Assembly: GCA_963701715.1 (NCBI GenBank)
Contig: CAVPAX010000006.1
Coordinates: forward strand, 62,001 to 126,000
Reading direction: 5' to 3'
DNA from: Methylotenera_A sp963701715
Lineage (GTDB): Bacteria; Pseudomonadota; Gammaproteobacteria; Burkholderiales; Methylophilaceae
DNA length: 64,000 nucleotides
This document shows, one piece after another, positions 54,882 through 63,512 of the stretch. The position numbers were made by a program, and so were the translations under genes. The notes beneath the pieces were generated by a model, which was given only the letters and a program-made list of their open reading frames with translations, made no database searches and was not told the DNA's origin. Numbering within the stretch: position 1 is the first letter of the stretch; each line of letters begins with the position of its first letter.

Positions 54882-55406
54882 TTACTTTGAGTTTTCAGCT
54901 ACCTTTTTCAAACCAGCTAAGCCACCGTCGTAAACGCCGGTTACGAAATTAACCGCAGTTTCATCATCCTGACCTGCAGGGATTGGTGGATTTAACTTAT
55001 AAGTACGGTAAAAACGACCAAGCCATGTAACAGTAGTTTCGCCTGCACCTGGACCTGCAGTAACTGTCATGGTTGAGTTGTAATCAGCCACTGGCGCTAC
55101 ACCGCCGGTGATTTCGTATTTCAGTTTCATATCTTTGTCATCGGCGCTGCGCAGTTTTTCATTGATATCACCACCGCTTTTTAATGTCAACGTTCTATGC
55201 GTTTCGTCGCCTTTTTTCTCTAATTTGGTGCTGGCAATGGCAGGGTGCCATATTTGCATGTTGCCGAAATCTTTAACTATGGCCCAAACTTTAGCTGGCG
55301 CGGCTTTAATGACGATGGATTTTTCTACTTTTTGGGGGGTTGGTCCGTGTGCAGCAGCAGCGAGTGGCAAAATTGCTAAAGCGAGTAATGCTAAAAACTT
55401 GTTCAT
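54882..55406 (-). CDS. Exported SRPBCC (polyketide cyclase-like) protein
   Basis: 174-aa protein with signal peptide (MNKFLALLALAILPLAAAAHG) and an SRPBCC/START fold (about 28-170): IVIKAAPAKVWAIVKDFGNM...WHPAI, typical of this superfamily, with a hydrophobic ligand cavity predicted. Periplasmic. The neighbouring gene upstream encodes a beta-propeller lipoprotein-like protein; together they resemble accessory genes near PQQ alcohol dehydrogenases of methylotrophs, but no dehydrogenase is in the window. Confidence 0.85.
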   Translation of the reverse strand: MNKFLALLALAILPLAAAAHGPTPQKVEKSIVIKAAPAKVWAIVKDFGNMQIWHPAIASTKLEKKGDETHRTLTLKSGGDINEKLRSADDKDMKLKYEITGGVAPVADYNSTMTVTAGPGAGETTVTWLGRFYRTYKLNPPIPAGQDDETAVNFVTGVYDGGLAGLKKVAENSK

Positions 55407-55550
55407 TCAATAATCTCCGTATAAAACAACAATAAAATAAACACCAGGATGCCGGCATTATAAATCAGTAAGGCAATTAAGCCTATGCCCAGTTAACGTT
55501 AAGTGCTAATTTGCGTTGACCGTTAATTGTTGGTGTATAAATTTTGCCAT

Positions 55551-56504
55551 TTATTGCTTGAGCAATATAAATTGCCCAAAGGCGCGGCTTTTATCGCCAG
55601 TTTTAATGTGAGTTTTTAGCTTGTTAGTATGTGCATCAATCACGCTAACTTTATTTTCGCCCCAGCTAGCAACAAGTACTTGATTGCTCGCCGCATCGTA
55701 GCTGATGCCTTCTGGCGTCATGCCAACTTCAACCGTTGCCGCAGTTTTTTTTCTGACCACATCAATAATAGAAACCGTGTCATCCTGCGTATTAGTGACA
55801 TATAGCGTTTTGTCATCAGGGCTGAGCGTCACGCAATATGGGTGTTGCCCCACTTTGATTTTGCTTTGCTGCCAGGTTTCGGTGTCAATGGCGGATACTG
55901 AATTATCGTAAACATTCACCACATAAAGCGTACTGCCATTCTTGTTTAACGCTAGTCCGAATGGGTGTTCACCAACCTTGATACGCTTGGTGATTGCGAG
56001 AGTGGCAGTGTTAATCACCGCGATTTCATCAGTGTCGCGCGTCGCTACAAATAGCCATGCGCTGTCCGGGCTTACTGCTAAGCCTGCGGGCGCTTTCGCA
56101 ACGACGACTTCTTGCTGCTGTTCGTAATTAGCGGTGTTAATCGCAACAATGCGGTCGCTAAACCAGTCAGCTACAAACAACGTTTTGTTATCTGGCGCGA
56201 TAGCGATACCTACAGGCGAACCACCGATCTTGATAGATTCAATCGCTGCGTTGGTGGTGGCATCAATCACAGAAATATCACCGCTTTCTACATTAGTGAT
56301 AAAAACACGCCGCAAGATTTTTGAAACGGCCACACCAACTGGCGCCTTGCCAACGGCAATCGTACGATTGATCTTGGCATGGCCAATATCAATCACTGAA
56401 ACCGTGTTATCCCCCTGATTTGTGATATAAGCAGTGCTGTTTTGTGCACACGCGGCGAGTTGCGTTAGCAAAATTAGACTACAAATTAAAAATAAATGTC
56501 TCAT
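55551..56504 (-). CDS. Secreted YVTN-type seven-bladed beta-propeller protein
   Basis: 317 aa. Signal peptide ending in a lipobox-like LAAC (Cys19), then about seven repeats of the YVTN type: AYITNQGDNTVSVID, VFITNVESGDISVID, LFVADWFSDRIVAIN, LYVVNVYDNSVSAID, LYVTNTQDDTVSIID and others. Such propellers serve as periplasmic binding scaffolds. Lies 144 nt upstream of the SRPBCC gene on the same strand. No enzymatic residues recognisable. Confidence 0.9.
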   Translation of the reverse strand: MRHLFLICSLILLTQLAACAQNSTAYITNQGDNTVSVIDIGHAKINRTIAVGKAPVGVAVSKILRRVFITNVESGDISVIDATTNAAIESIKIGGSPVGIAIAPDNKTLFVADWFSDRIVAINTANYEQQQEVVVAKAPAGLAVSPDSAWLFVATRDTDEIAVINTATLAITKRIKVGEHPFGLALNKNGSTLYVVNVYDNSVSAIDTETWQQSKIKVGQHPYCVTLSPDDKTLYVTNTQDDTVSIIDVVRKKTAATVEVGMTPEGISYDAASNQVLVASWGENKVSVIDAHTNKLKTHIKTGDKSRAFGQFILLKQ

Positions 56505-56610
56505 AAACGCGTCTTGTGGGAAAGTTAATTACATTCTAAATTTAAATGCGTGCTTTCCATAGCGTTAAAAATATGAAAAAATGGCACTAAATAATTTAGG
56601 TAGTTGCAAA

Positions 56611-57123
56611 ATGCTAGACCGTGATGGATTTCGCCCTAATGTGGGCATAATTCTTTGCAACTCGCAGAATCAGGTGTTTTGGGGAAAACGTATACGAGAG
56701 CATGCTTGGCAATTTCCGCAAGGCGGAATTAAGTATGGCGAAAGCCCAGAGCAGGCGATGTATCGCGAGTTGATGGAAGAAGTAGGATTAAGACCAGAAC
56801 ACGTGCAGATTTTAGGCCGCACGCGCGACTGGTTACGCTATGAGGTGCCATCCAGCTGGATTAAGCGCGAATGGCGTGGCAGTTATAGAGGTCAAAAACA
56901 GATTTGGTATTTATTGCGGATGTTAGGGCGTGATACCGATGTTTCACTGCGTGCGAGTGAACACCCTGAATTTGATGCATGGCGCTGGAGTGATTACTGG
57001 GTGCCGCTTGAGGATGTGATCGAGTTCAAGCGTGAGGTGTATAAACTGGCATTAAATGAACTTTCCAGCCATTTGCATCATAAAAATAAATCACATCAAA
57101 TAAAGCAAGTAAAGCACGTTTAG
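56611..57123 (+). CDS. rppH: RNA pyrophosphohydrolase RppH
   Basis: 170-aa Nudix hydrolase that removes 5' pyrophosphate from mRNA, starting decay. Begins MLDRDGFRPNVGIILCN as in RppH. Nudix box GGIKYGESPEQAMYRELMEE plus VGL is intact. ATG 56611 is preferred over ATG 56581 because it matches the family start and follows an AGG site. Divergent from the beta-propeller gene. Confidence 0.94.
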   Translation: MLDRDGFRPNVGIILCNSQNQVFWGKRIREHAWQFPQGGIKYGESPEQAMYRELMEEVGLRPEHVQILGRTRDWLRYEVPSSWIKREWRGSYRGQKQIWYLLRMLGRDTDVSLRASEHPEFDAWRWSDYWVPLEDVIEFKREVYKLALNELSSHLHHKNKSHQIKQVKHV

Positions 57124-57137
57124 TGCGTAGTTAAATT

Positions 57138-57174
57138 AAAAGCCTGGCGCAAATACTTTTCGGCAGGCTTTTTT
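57138..57174. terminator. Terminator between rppH and psd
   Basis: AAAAGCCTG...CAGGCTTTTTT stem with a loop of about 16 nt, between converging genes. Confidence 0.7.
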
Positions 57175-57185
57175 ACATGCTTAAA

Positions 57186-58025
57186 TTAATCAGCGCCCAT
57201 CATTTCACCTAATCTGACAGTGCGGGCCGGTTGCCATTCTGTATTAAATTGCAGTATGTCTTTTTCAAATAGCATCACAACAGTGGAGCCTAACAAAAAG
57301 CGCCCCATTTCATCGCCTTGTTTTAATTGGATGCTTTGGTCAGCATAAGTCCAGGTGCGAATGTTTTTTGAGCGTGGCGGGTTAACTACACCATGCCAGA
57401 CTGTCGCCATACTGCCTACAATAGTTGCACCAACAAGTACCAACACAAAAGTACCGTACTTTTCTGATACAAACTCACATACTAAGCGCTCATTGCGCGC
57501 GAATAAATTTGGCACATTAGCTGCAGTAGTAGGGTTTACCGAGAATAAATCGCCAGGCACATAGGTCATGCTCTTTAGTAAGCCATCGCATGGCATATGG
57601 ATACGGTGATAATCTTTGGGGCTTAAATATAAACAGGAGAAATGGCCATTTTCAAATTTATCAGCAAGTGATTTATTTCCTGCAAGTAGCGTCAATGTTG
57701 AATAGTCGTGGCCTTTTGCCTGAAAAACCTGATCTTTTCTAATGTGACCAAATTGACTGACTGCGCCATCGACCGGGCAAATGAAATCAGCTCGGGCAAG
57801 AGGGCGCGCACCAATTTTCAGCGGGCGCGTGAAAAACTCGTTAAATGTTTTATAGCTGGAAATATCTGGATTAGCAGCTTCCGCAATGTTTACGCCATAG
57901 CGTTTTACAAACCAGCCAATGACTAGCGTGGTAAGCGCGCCAGCATTGAGACTTGCGAGCGTGCCCGCAAGCCTTGTCAATACTAGCTTAGGGAGTAGGT
58001 GTTGTAGAGCAATGGAGAGAGGCAA
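57186..58025 (-). CDS. psd: Phosphatidylserine decarboxylase proenzyme
   Basis: 279-aa membrane enzyme making phosphatidylethanolamine. The LGST self-cleavage site that generates the pyruvoyl group is in RFLLGSTVVMLFE. SYKTFNEFFTRPLK and the catalytic-region His in YHRIHMP are present. I choose TTG 58025 because a GAAGGA site lies exactly 6 nt upstream and the resulting N-terminus aligns with E. coli Psd. The longer frame to TTG 58052 would start inside the ilvC terminator hairpin. Confidence 0.93.
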   Translation of the reverse strand: MPLSIALQHLLPKLVLTRLAGTLASLNAGALTTLVIGWFVKRYGVNIAEAANPDISSYKTFNEFFTRPLKIGARPLARADFICPVDGAVSQFGHIRKDQVFQAKGHDYSTLTLLAGNKSLADKFENGHFSCLYLSPKDYHRIHMPCDGLLKSMTYVPGDLFSVNPTTAANVPNLFARNERLVCEFVSEKYGTFVLVLVGATIVGSMATVWHGVVNPPRSKNIRTWTYADQSIQLKQGDEMGRFLLGSTVVMLFEKDILQFNTEWQPARTVRLGEMMGAD

Positions 58026-58043
58026 TGAAAGTCCTTCAATAAA

Positions 58044-58074
58044 AAAGGGCAAATCGTTAAACGTTTTGCCCTTT
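58044..58074 (-). terminator. Terminator of the ilvBNC operon
   Basis: Minus strand AAAGGGCAAA-N11-TTTGCCCTTT followed by TTT. Lies 19 nt past the ilvC stop and directly before psd, separating the two transcripts. Confidence 0.85.
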
Positions 58075-58092
58075 CAAAATAATTACATGTGA

Positions 58093-59109
58093 TTAGTTTT
58101 TAGATTGATCAACGAGCTTGTTTTTAGCAATCCAAGGCATCATGGCGCGCAGTTGACCTCCAACTTGTTCAATTGGATGAGCAGCATTCAAACGGCGGCG
58201 TGCTGTCATTTCTGGGTAGTTCGTGCGTCCTTCTAAAATGAATTGTTTTGCATAGCTGCCATTTTGGATATTGGCCAAGCATTCTTGCATGGCGTAACGT
58301 GATTCATCGTTAATCACTTTAGGACCTGTCACGTATTCGCCATATTCAGCATTGTTTGAGATGGAGTAGTTCATGTTGGCAATGCCGCCTTCGTACATTA
58401 AGTCAACAATCAGTTTCAATTCGTGCAAGCACTCAAAATATGCCATTTCAGGTGCGTAGCCAGCTTCAACTAAAGTTTCAAAGCCAGCCTTAACCAGTTC
58501 TACTGCACCGCCACATAAAACTGCCTGCTCGCCAAACAAGTCTGTTTCTGTTTCTTCACGGAAATCAGTTTCAATCACGCCGCCTTTAGTGCCGCCATTA
58601 GCTGCTGCATATGAAAGTGCAATGTCTTTAGCTTTACCTGATTTATCCTGATATACCGCAATAAGTGAAGGTACGCCACCACCTTTAAGGTATTCAGAGC
58701 GCACAGTATGGCCTGGGCCTTTCGGCGCAATCATTATCACGTCCAAATCAGCGCGTGGCACGATTTGATTGTAGTGAATATTAAAACCGTGTGCAAAGGC
58801 CAGTGCAGCGCCTTTTTTCAAGCTTGGTGCAATCTCTGCATCAAAGATACCTGCCATGGTTTCATCTGGCAACAGCACCATCACGACATCAGCCTCTTTT
58901 ACTGCATCAGCAATCTCCAGCACTCTATGGCCAGCACCTATGGCTTTAGCCCAAGAACTACCGCCTTGGCGTAAACCAATCGTCACGGTTGCGCCACTAT
59001 CTTTCAAGTTGGCAGCATGTGCGTGACCTTGTGAACCATAGCCCACGATGGTGATTTTCTTGCTTTTAATGATACTCAAGTCAGCGTCTTTGTCGTAATA
59101 AACTTTCAT
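58093..59109 (-). CDS. ilvC: Ketol-acid reductoisomerase
   Basis: 338-aa class I enzyme for the second common step of isoleucine and valine synthesis. NADPH Rossmann motif VGYGSQGHAHAANL, metal/substrate residues in ETDLFGEQAVLCGG and the C-terminal ISNNAEYGEYVTGPK. Length is normal for the short form. Third gene of ilvB-ilvN-ilvC; followed by a terminator. Confidence 0.97.
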   Translation of the reverse strand: MKVYYDKDADLSIIKSKKITIVGYGSQGHAHAANLKDSGATVTIGLRQGGSSWAKAIGAGHRVLEIADAVKEADVVMVLLPDETMAGIFDAEIAPSLKKGAALAFAHGFNIHYNQIVPRADLDVIMIAPKGPGHTVRSEYLKGGGVPSLIAVYQDKSGKAKDIALSYAAANGGTKGGVIETDFREETETDLFGEQAVLCGGAVELVKAGFETLVEAGYAPEMAYFECLHELKLIVDLMYEGGIANMNYSISNNAEYGEYVTGPKVINDESRYAMQECLANIQNGSYAKQFILEGRTNYPEMTARRRLNAAHPIEQVGGQLRAMMPWIAKNKLVDQSKN

Positions 59110-59146
59110 TGTGATTTGCCTTTCAATACAAATGCTTAAAATTTAG

Positions 59147-59638
59147 TTATATTTTTAAAATGCGGTCGCCACGGCCAATGCCAGAAGCGCCTGTACGTAC
59201 AGTTTCTAAAATTGCGGTTTTGTCTAAGCTCTCGATAAAAGCGTCTAGCTTGGTGCCCGAGCCGGTAAGCTCAATAGTAAAACTCCCGTCAGCCACATCG
59301 ATAATGCGGCCACGGAATATGTCACACATGCGCTTCATTTCTTCGCGATGTGTGCTTGTTGCTTTAACCTTGATTAACATTAATTCACGCTCGATATATT
59401 TGCCATCGTTTAAATCAAGCACTTTTACCACGTCAATCAGCTTGTTAAGTTGTTTGATGATCTGCTCAATAACTTCATCAGAACCGCTGGTGACAATGGT
59501 CATGCGTGACAATGTCGGATCTTCAGTAGCCGCAACTGTAAGCGATTCGATATTGTAACCTCGCGCGGAAAATAAACCTGCTACGCGTGAGAGTGCGCCA
59601 GCTTCATTTTCCATTAACAGTGAAACGATGTGACGCAT
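59147..59638 (-). CDS. ilvN: Acetolactate synthase small (regulatory) subunit
   Basis: 163-aa subunit conferring valine feedback inhibition. ACT domain at the N-terminus (RHIVSLLMENEAGALSRVAGLFSARGYN) and the second conserved domain (LMLIKVKA onward). Full length, comparable to IlvH. Overlaps the ilvB stop by one base (TAATG). Confidence 0.95.
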   Translation of the reverse strand: MRHIVSLLMENEAGALSRVAGLFSARGYNIESLTVAATEDPTLSRMTIVTSGSDEVIEQIIKQLNKLIDVVKVLDLNDGKYIERELMLIKVKATSTHREEMKRMCDIFRGRIIDVADGSFTIELTGSGTKLDAFIESLDKTAILETVRTGASGIGRGDRILKI

Positions 59639-61449
59639 TATAGATCCTCCGCGCCAATATCATTAGATAAAATCATTTCAGACAATCCTTTGCCCGCCTC
59701 GATCATTGGAAACACGTTTTCTTTTTGGTCGGTGATAAAATCCATAAATACAAAGCGATCTTTCATGGCAAACGCTTCTTTTAATGCGCCTTCGACATCA
59801 CCGGGTTTGGTAATCTGCATGCCAACATGACCATATGATTCGGCCAGTTTCACAAAATCTGGCAGGCTATCCATGTAGGATTCGGAATAACGATTCTCAT
59901 AGAAAAACTCTTGCCATTGGCGCACCATGCCAAGATAGCGGTTGTTTAATAAAATCACCTTAATTGGCAGGTGGTACTGCTTACAGGTAGAAAGCTCTTG
60001 AATGTTCATTTGAATACTGCCTTCGCCTGTAACACAAGCCACATGTGCGGTAGGGTCTGCAAACTGACAGCCCATGGCGTACGGCAAGCCAACGCCCATC
60101 GTACCCAAGCCGCCTGAATTAATCCAGCGCCGCGGTTTATCAAATTTGTAGTATTGTGCTGCCCACATCTGGTGTTGACCGACGTCAGATGTCACATAGG
60201 CATCACCCTTGGTGACTTCCCATAGTTTCTCAATTACATGCTGCGGCTTGATTAAGCCGTTGCTATTATCATAGTTTAAGCAAAGCTTGCTACGCCAAGC
60301 GTCGATTTGTGCCCACCACGTTTTAAGTGCTGCAGAAGGCTGCTCAGGCGCTTCTATGGCAAGCAAGTCATTCATTTCTGTCAGCACGGTTTTTACGTCG
60401 CCCACAATGGGTACATCGACTTTCACCCGCTTAGAGATGGAAGAAGGATCGATGTCGATATGAATGATGGTCCGCGACTTGCTGAAAAAGTGCTTAGGGT
60501 TGCCAATAACTCGGTCATCAAAACGCGCACCCACGGCCAAAAGAACATCACACTCCTGCATTGCCATATTGGCTTCATATGTGCCGTGCATGCCTAGCAT
60601 GCCTACAAACTGCTTGTCAGTAGATGGATAACCGCCCAACCCCATCAGTGTATTGGTGACTGGTACGCCCAGTGTTTTAACTAGTTTGACCAAAGCTTCT
60701 GCAGCATTACCCAGCACTACACCGCCGCCTGTATATATCATGGGACGTTTAGCTTCAAGGAGTAACTTGACGGCTTTTTTAATTTGCCCGCTATGTCCCT
60801 TGGTGACCGGGTTGTAAGAACGCATTTCGATGTTTTTTGGATAATCGAACTCAGCTTTATGAGCCGTAATATCTTTTGGAATATCCACCACCACAGGTCC
60901 CGGACGACCCGTACGTGCAATGTGAAATGCCTTTTTAATGGTGATGGCGATATCTTTGACGTCTTTCACCAGAAAATTATGCTTTACGCAAGGGCGGGTA
61001 ACGCCGACCATGTCTACTTCCTGAAATGCGTCCAGACCGATGGCCGGCACTGGCACTTGACCGCTAATCACTACAAGCGGGATGGAGTCCATATAAGCGG
61101 TTGCAATTCCTGTAATAGCGTTGGTAGCGCCTGGACCGGATGTTACCAGTGCTACACCCACTTCACCTGTGGCGCGGGAAAAAGCATCTGCTGCGTGTAC
61201 GGCGGCTTGCTCATGACGCACTAAAATATGTTTAAAGTGGGTTTGATTGTAGATTGCATCATAGATATGCAAGACTGCACCGCCAGGGTAGCCAAAAACA
61301 AACTTGACACCCTCGGCATGCAAGCACTTAATCACAATATCGGCGCCGGTAATTTGCTTTTCAGAAACGGACTTGTTAGTCGATAATTGGTCTGAAGGCA
61401 ATTTATCCGAGATCAATGGCTCTGCTGCTGTGGTTAAAACTTGGTTCAT
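59638..61449 (-). CDS. ilvB: Acetolactate synthase large subunit
   Basis: 603-aa thiamine-diphosphate enzyme. The catalytic Glu is in RHEQAAVHAADAF, and GYPGGAVLHIYDAI is at the front. The TPP motif, usually GDGS, reads VTGEGSIQM here, a conservative Asp to Glu change followed by the normal LLNNRYLGMVRQWQ. About 33 extra residues precede the conserved ITGADIVIK start. First gene of ilvBNC; the 241-nt upstream gap shows no branched-chain-rich leader peptide, so attenuation is not evident. Confidence 0.95.
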   Translation of the reverse strand: MNQVLTTAAEPLISDKLPSDQLSTNKSVSEKQITGADIVIKCLHAEGVKFVFGYPGGAVLHIYDAIYNQTHFKHILVRHEQAAVHAADAFSRATGEVGVALVTSGPGATNAITGIATAYMDSIPLVVISGQVPVPAIGLDAFQEVDMVGVTRPCVKHNFLVKDVKDIAITIKKAFHIARTGRPGPVVVDIPKDITAHKAEFDYPKNIEMRSYNPVTKGHSGQIKKAVKLLLEAKRPMIYTGGGVVLGNAAEALVKLVKTLGVPVTNTLMGLGGYPSTDKQFVGMLGMHGTYEANMAMQECDVLLAVGARFDDRVIGNPKHFFSKSRTIIHIDIDPSSISKRVKVDVPIVGDVKTVLTEMNDLLAIEAPEQPSAALKTWWAQIDAWRSKLCLNYDNSNGLIKPQHVIEKLWEVTKGDAYVTSDVGQHQMWAAQYYKFDKPRRWINSGGLGTMGVGLPYAMGCQFADPTAHVACVTGEGSIQMNIQELSTCKQYHLPIKVILLNNRYLGMVRQWQEFFYENRYSESYMDSLPDFVKLAESYGHVGMQITKPGDVEGALKEAFAMKDRFVFMDFITDQKENVFPMIEAGKGLSEMILSNDIGAEDL

Positions 61450-61690
61450 AAATCTCTATTTTTATGGGAATTTGATGTAATTTATCTGTAACCCTAAACC
61501 ATAACTGTTTGGCGGCGTTTGGTCAAGTTAGCCCACGTATAAACTATTTGAAATAAACAAGAAACTTTCAAAATAAACAGAAAGTTAGTGATGTGTTGCG
61601 TGCAGGCGGGTAGGAATGTTTACAGACCATGCGGCCGGATTTTGTTTATTACTTGAACTTGTGCAGAAGCTGTTGTTATTGAAGCTAATG

Positions 61691-63472
61691 TTATTGATCG
61701 AGTGGTGGGGCGACTTTTAGTAGTTCTTCAATTGTGGTAAGTCCCGCCGCTACTTTTTCAGCGCCATTCAGCATTAGCGGTTGCATTCCTTCCTGATAAG
61801 CCATGTTTTTAAGCACTGCCAAATCAGTGTTTGGTGTAATGAGCTTGCGTAATTTCGGTGTGATAGTGAGCATTTCGTATATACCGCTACGCCCGCGATA
61901 GCCGGTGTTGCGGCACTCGATGCACCCGACGGCTTTCATGATAGAAGCTGGCTTGGCTGCTTTGAAAGGGCGAATCAAGGAAGTCCATTCTTCGTCACTA
62001 ATTCCTCTAGGGGCTTTGCAAGCTGGGCAAAGCGTACGCACCAGACGTTGCGCCATAATGCCTAGTACCGAAGAATGGATTAAATAGGCGGGTACGCCCA
62101 AATCAAGCAGGCGAGTAACTGCAGAAGGTGCATCATTCGTGTGCAAAGTGGACAACACCAAATGTCCTGTCAGAGCAGCTTGTATCGCCATCTCTGCTGT
62201 TTCTATATCACGAATCTCCCCCACCATGATGATGTCTGGGTCTTGTCGCATTAAGGTGCGAATGCCGTCAGCAAAAGTGAGGCCAATATTGGTTTGCACC
62301 TGCATTTGGTTAAAAGCAGGTTCGACCATCTCAATTGGGTCTTCTACCGTGCAGATATTAACTTCCGGCGTGGCGAGTTGTTTGAGTGTTGAGTATAGGG
62401 TAGTGGTTTTTCCTGAACCTGTTGGGCCTGTTACTAAAATAATGCCGTTAGGGGACTTAGTCCATTGTGCCCACAAGCTTGACTGTTTTTGAGAAAATCC
62501 AAGTTGGATAAAATCCTGCACAATAACGTCGGGTGTAAAAATCCGCATCACCAATTTTTCACCAAATGCTGTCGGCATGGTCGATAAGCGCAGCTCAATC
62601 TCTGTACCATCATTACTTATCGTTTTAATACGGCCATCTTGCGGGCGGCGCTTTTCTACCATGTCCATACGGCCAAGCAGCTTAATTCTGCTGGTGATGG
62701 CATTCATAATATTGCTTGGCAATTGATATACTTGATGCAGTACACCATCAATACGGAACCTCATCGTGCCCATGTTGCGGCGCGGCTCAAGGTGAATATC
62801 ACTGGCACGTTGCTCAAATGCATATTTAAGCAGCCAATCCACGATATTTACAACGTGCTGTTCGTTGGCGTCTAGGTTTTTATCTTTGCCCAGTTCGATG
62901 AGCTGCTCAAAATTTTGCACGCCGACAATTTGGCCTGCTTTTGCACTATTTGCTTGGCTAATCGAGTTAGCAAGATTGTAAATTTCTGGCAAATAGCGAC
63001 TGATTTCCAGTGGATTGGCCATGACCAGCTTGATGCGCAAACCCATGATACGCTCTAAATCGGGTATCCAGTCGGTTTGGTAAGGCTCAGCGGTAGCAAT
63101 GGTAACCTCGCCGCCCTTGACGGAAACAGGCATGATTTTAAGTCGCTCAGCATAGGCTTTTGAAACCACTTGTGCAGCCGAGCTGAAGTCAAGCTTGAGG
63201 GGGTCGATATGATAATAATCAAGTTCGGCTTGTGCCGCCAACCAACGGGACAGGTAATCTACATTCAATACCTTGTGTGGGGGCCGCAGATCTTTCCATT
63301 TCTGTTCGCCAATAACCACAATTGGGTGCAAGTTCGAACTATCCAGCTTTCTGTCTTTGTAAAGCTTTTCGGCATGTGTTTTATCTAGTCTGCCGTCGTT
63401 TACTAGCATGCGCAATACGTCGCCTAAATGAAGTTTGCCTTTCGTCTTTGCGATTCCCGCTGCTTTACTCAT
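61691..63472 (-). CDS. GspE/PulE-family secretion ATPase, not linked to a system
   Basis: 593-aa ATPase. Walker A GPTGSGKTTT, Walker B-like DIIMVGEIRD, His box LSTLHTND and zinc Cys pairs (CPAC, CIEC) are complete. The N-terminus (GKLHLGDVLRMLVNDGRLD) is MshEN-like but not clearly so, and the next 150 residues differ from PilB. No pseudopilin, secretin or GspF gene is adjacent; it lies 40 nt downstream of nadC. May serve a type II secretion system encoded elsewhere. It is the third such motor in the window, after mshE and pilB. Confidence 0.88.
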   Translation of the reverse strand: MSKAAGIAKTKGKLHLGDVLRMLVNDGRLDKTHAEKLYKDRKLDSSNLHPIVVIGEQKWKDLRPPHKVLNVDYLSRWLAAQAELDYYHIDPLKLDFSSAAQVVSKAYAERLKIMPVSVKGGEVTIATAEPYQTDWIPDLERIMGLRIKLVMANPLEISRYLPEIYNLANSISQANSAKAGQIVGVQNFEQLIELGKDKNLDANEQHVVNIVDWLLKYAFEQRASDIHLEPRRNMGTMRFRIDGVLHQVYQLPSNIMNAITSRIKLLGRMDMVEKRRPQDGRIKTISNDGTEIELRLSTMPTAFGEKLVMRIFTPDVIVQDFIQLGFSQKQSSLWAQWTKSPNGIILVTGPTGSGKTTTLYSTLKQLATPEVNICTVEDPIEMVEPAFNQMQVQTNIGLTFADGIRTLMRQDPDIIMVGEIRDIETAEMAIQAALTGHLVLSTLHTNDAPSAVTRLLDLGVPAYLIHSSVLGIMAQRLVRTLCPACKAPRGISDEEWTSLIRPFKAAKPASIMKAVGCIECRNTGYRGRSGIYEMLTITPKLRKLITPNTDLAVLKNMAYQEGMQPLMLNGAEKVAAGLTTIEELLKVAPPLDQ

Positions 63473-63512
63473 GTGTTGAACTCGTGTTTAAAAAGATGAG
63501 ATTTAATTCATG

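Noticed and set aside
54719..54952. A 77-codon plus-strand frame downstream of the pilA terminator
   Set aside because: It overlaps the SRPBCC gene on the other strand, begins with TTG without a ribosome site, and ends in a basic low-quality tail; it looks like a chance frame.
58026..58052. Longer psd start at TTG 58052
   Set aside because: It falls within the ilvC terminator hairpin; TTG 58025 has an ideal GAAGGA site.
61450..61690. Possible attenuator or leader peptide for ilvB
   Set aside because: Short frames in the gap lack runs of Ile, Val or Leu codons and no terminator/antiterminator pair is visible.
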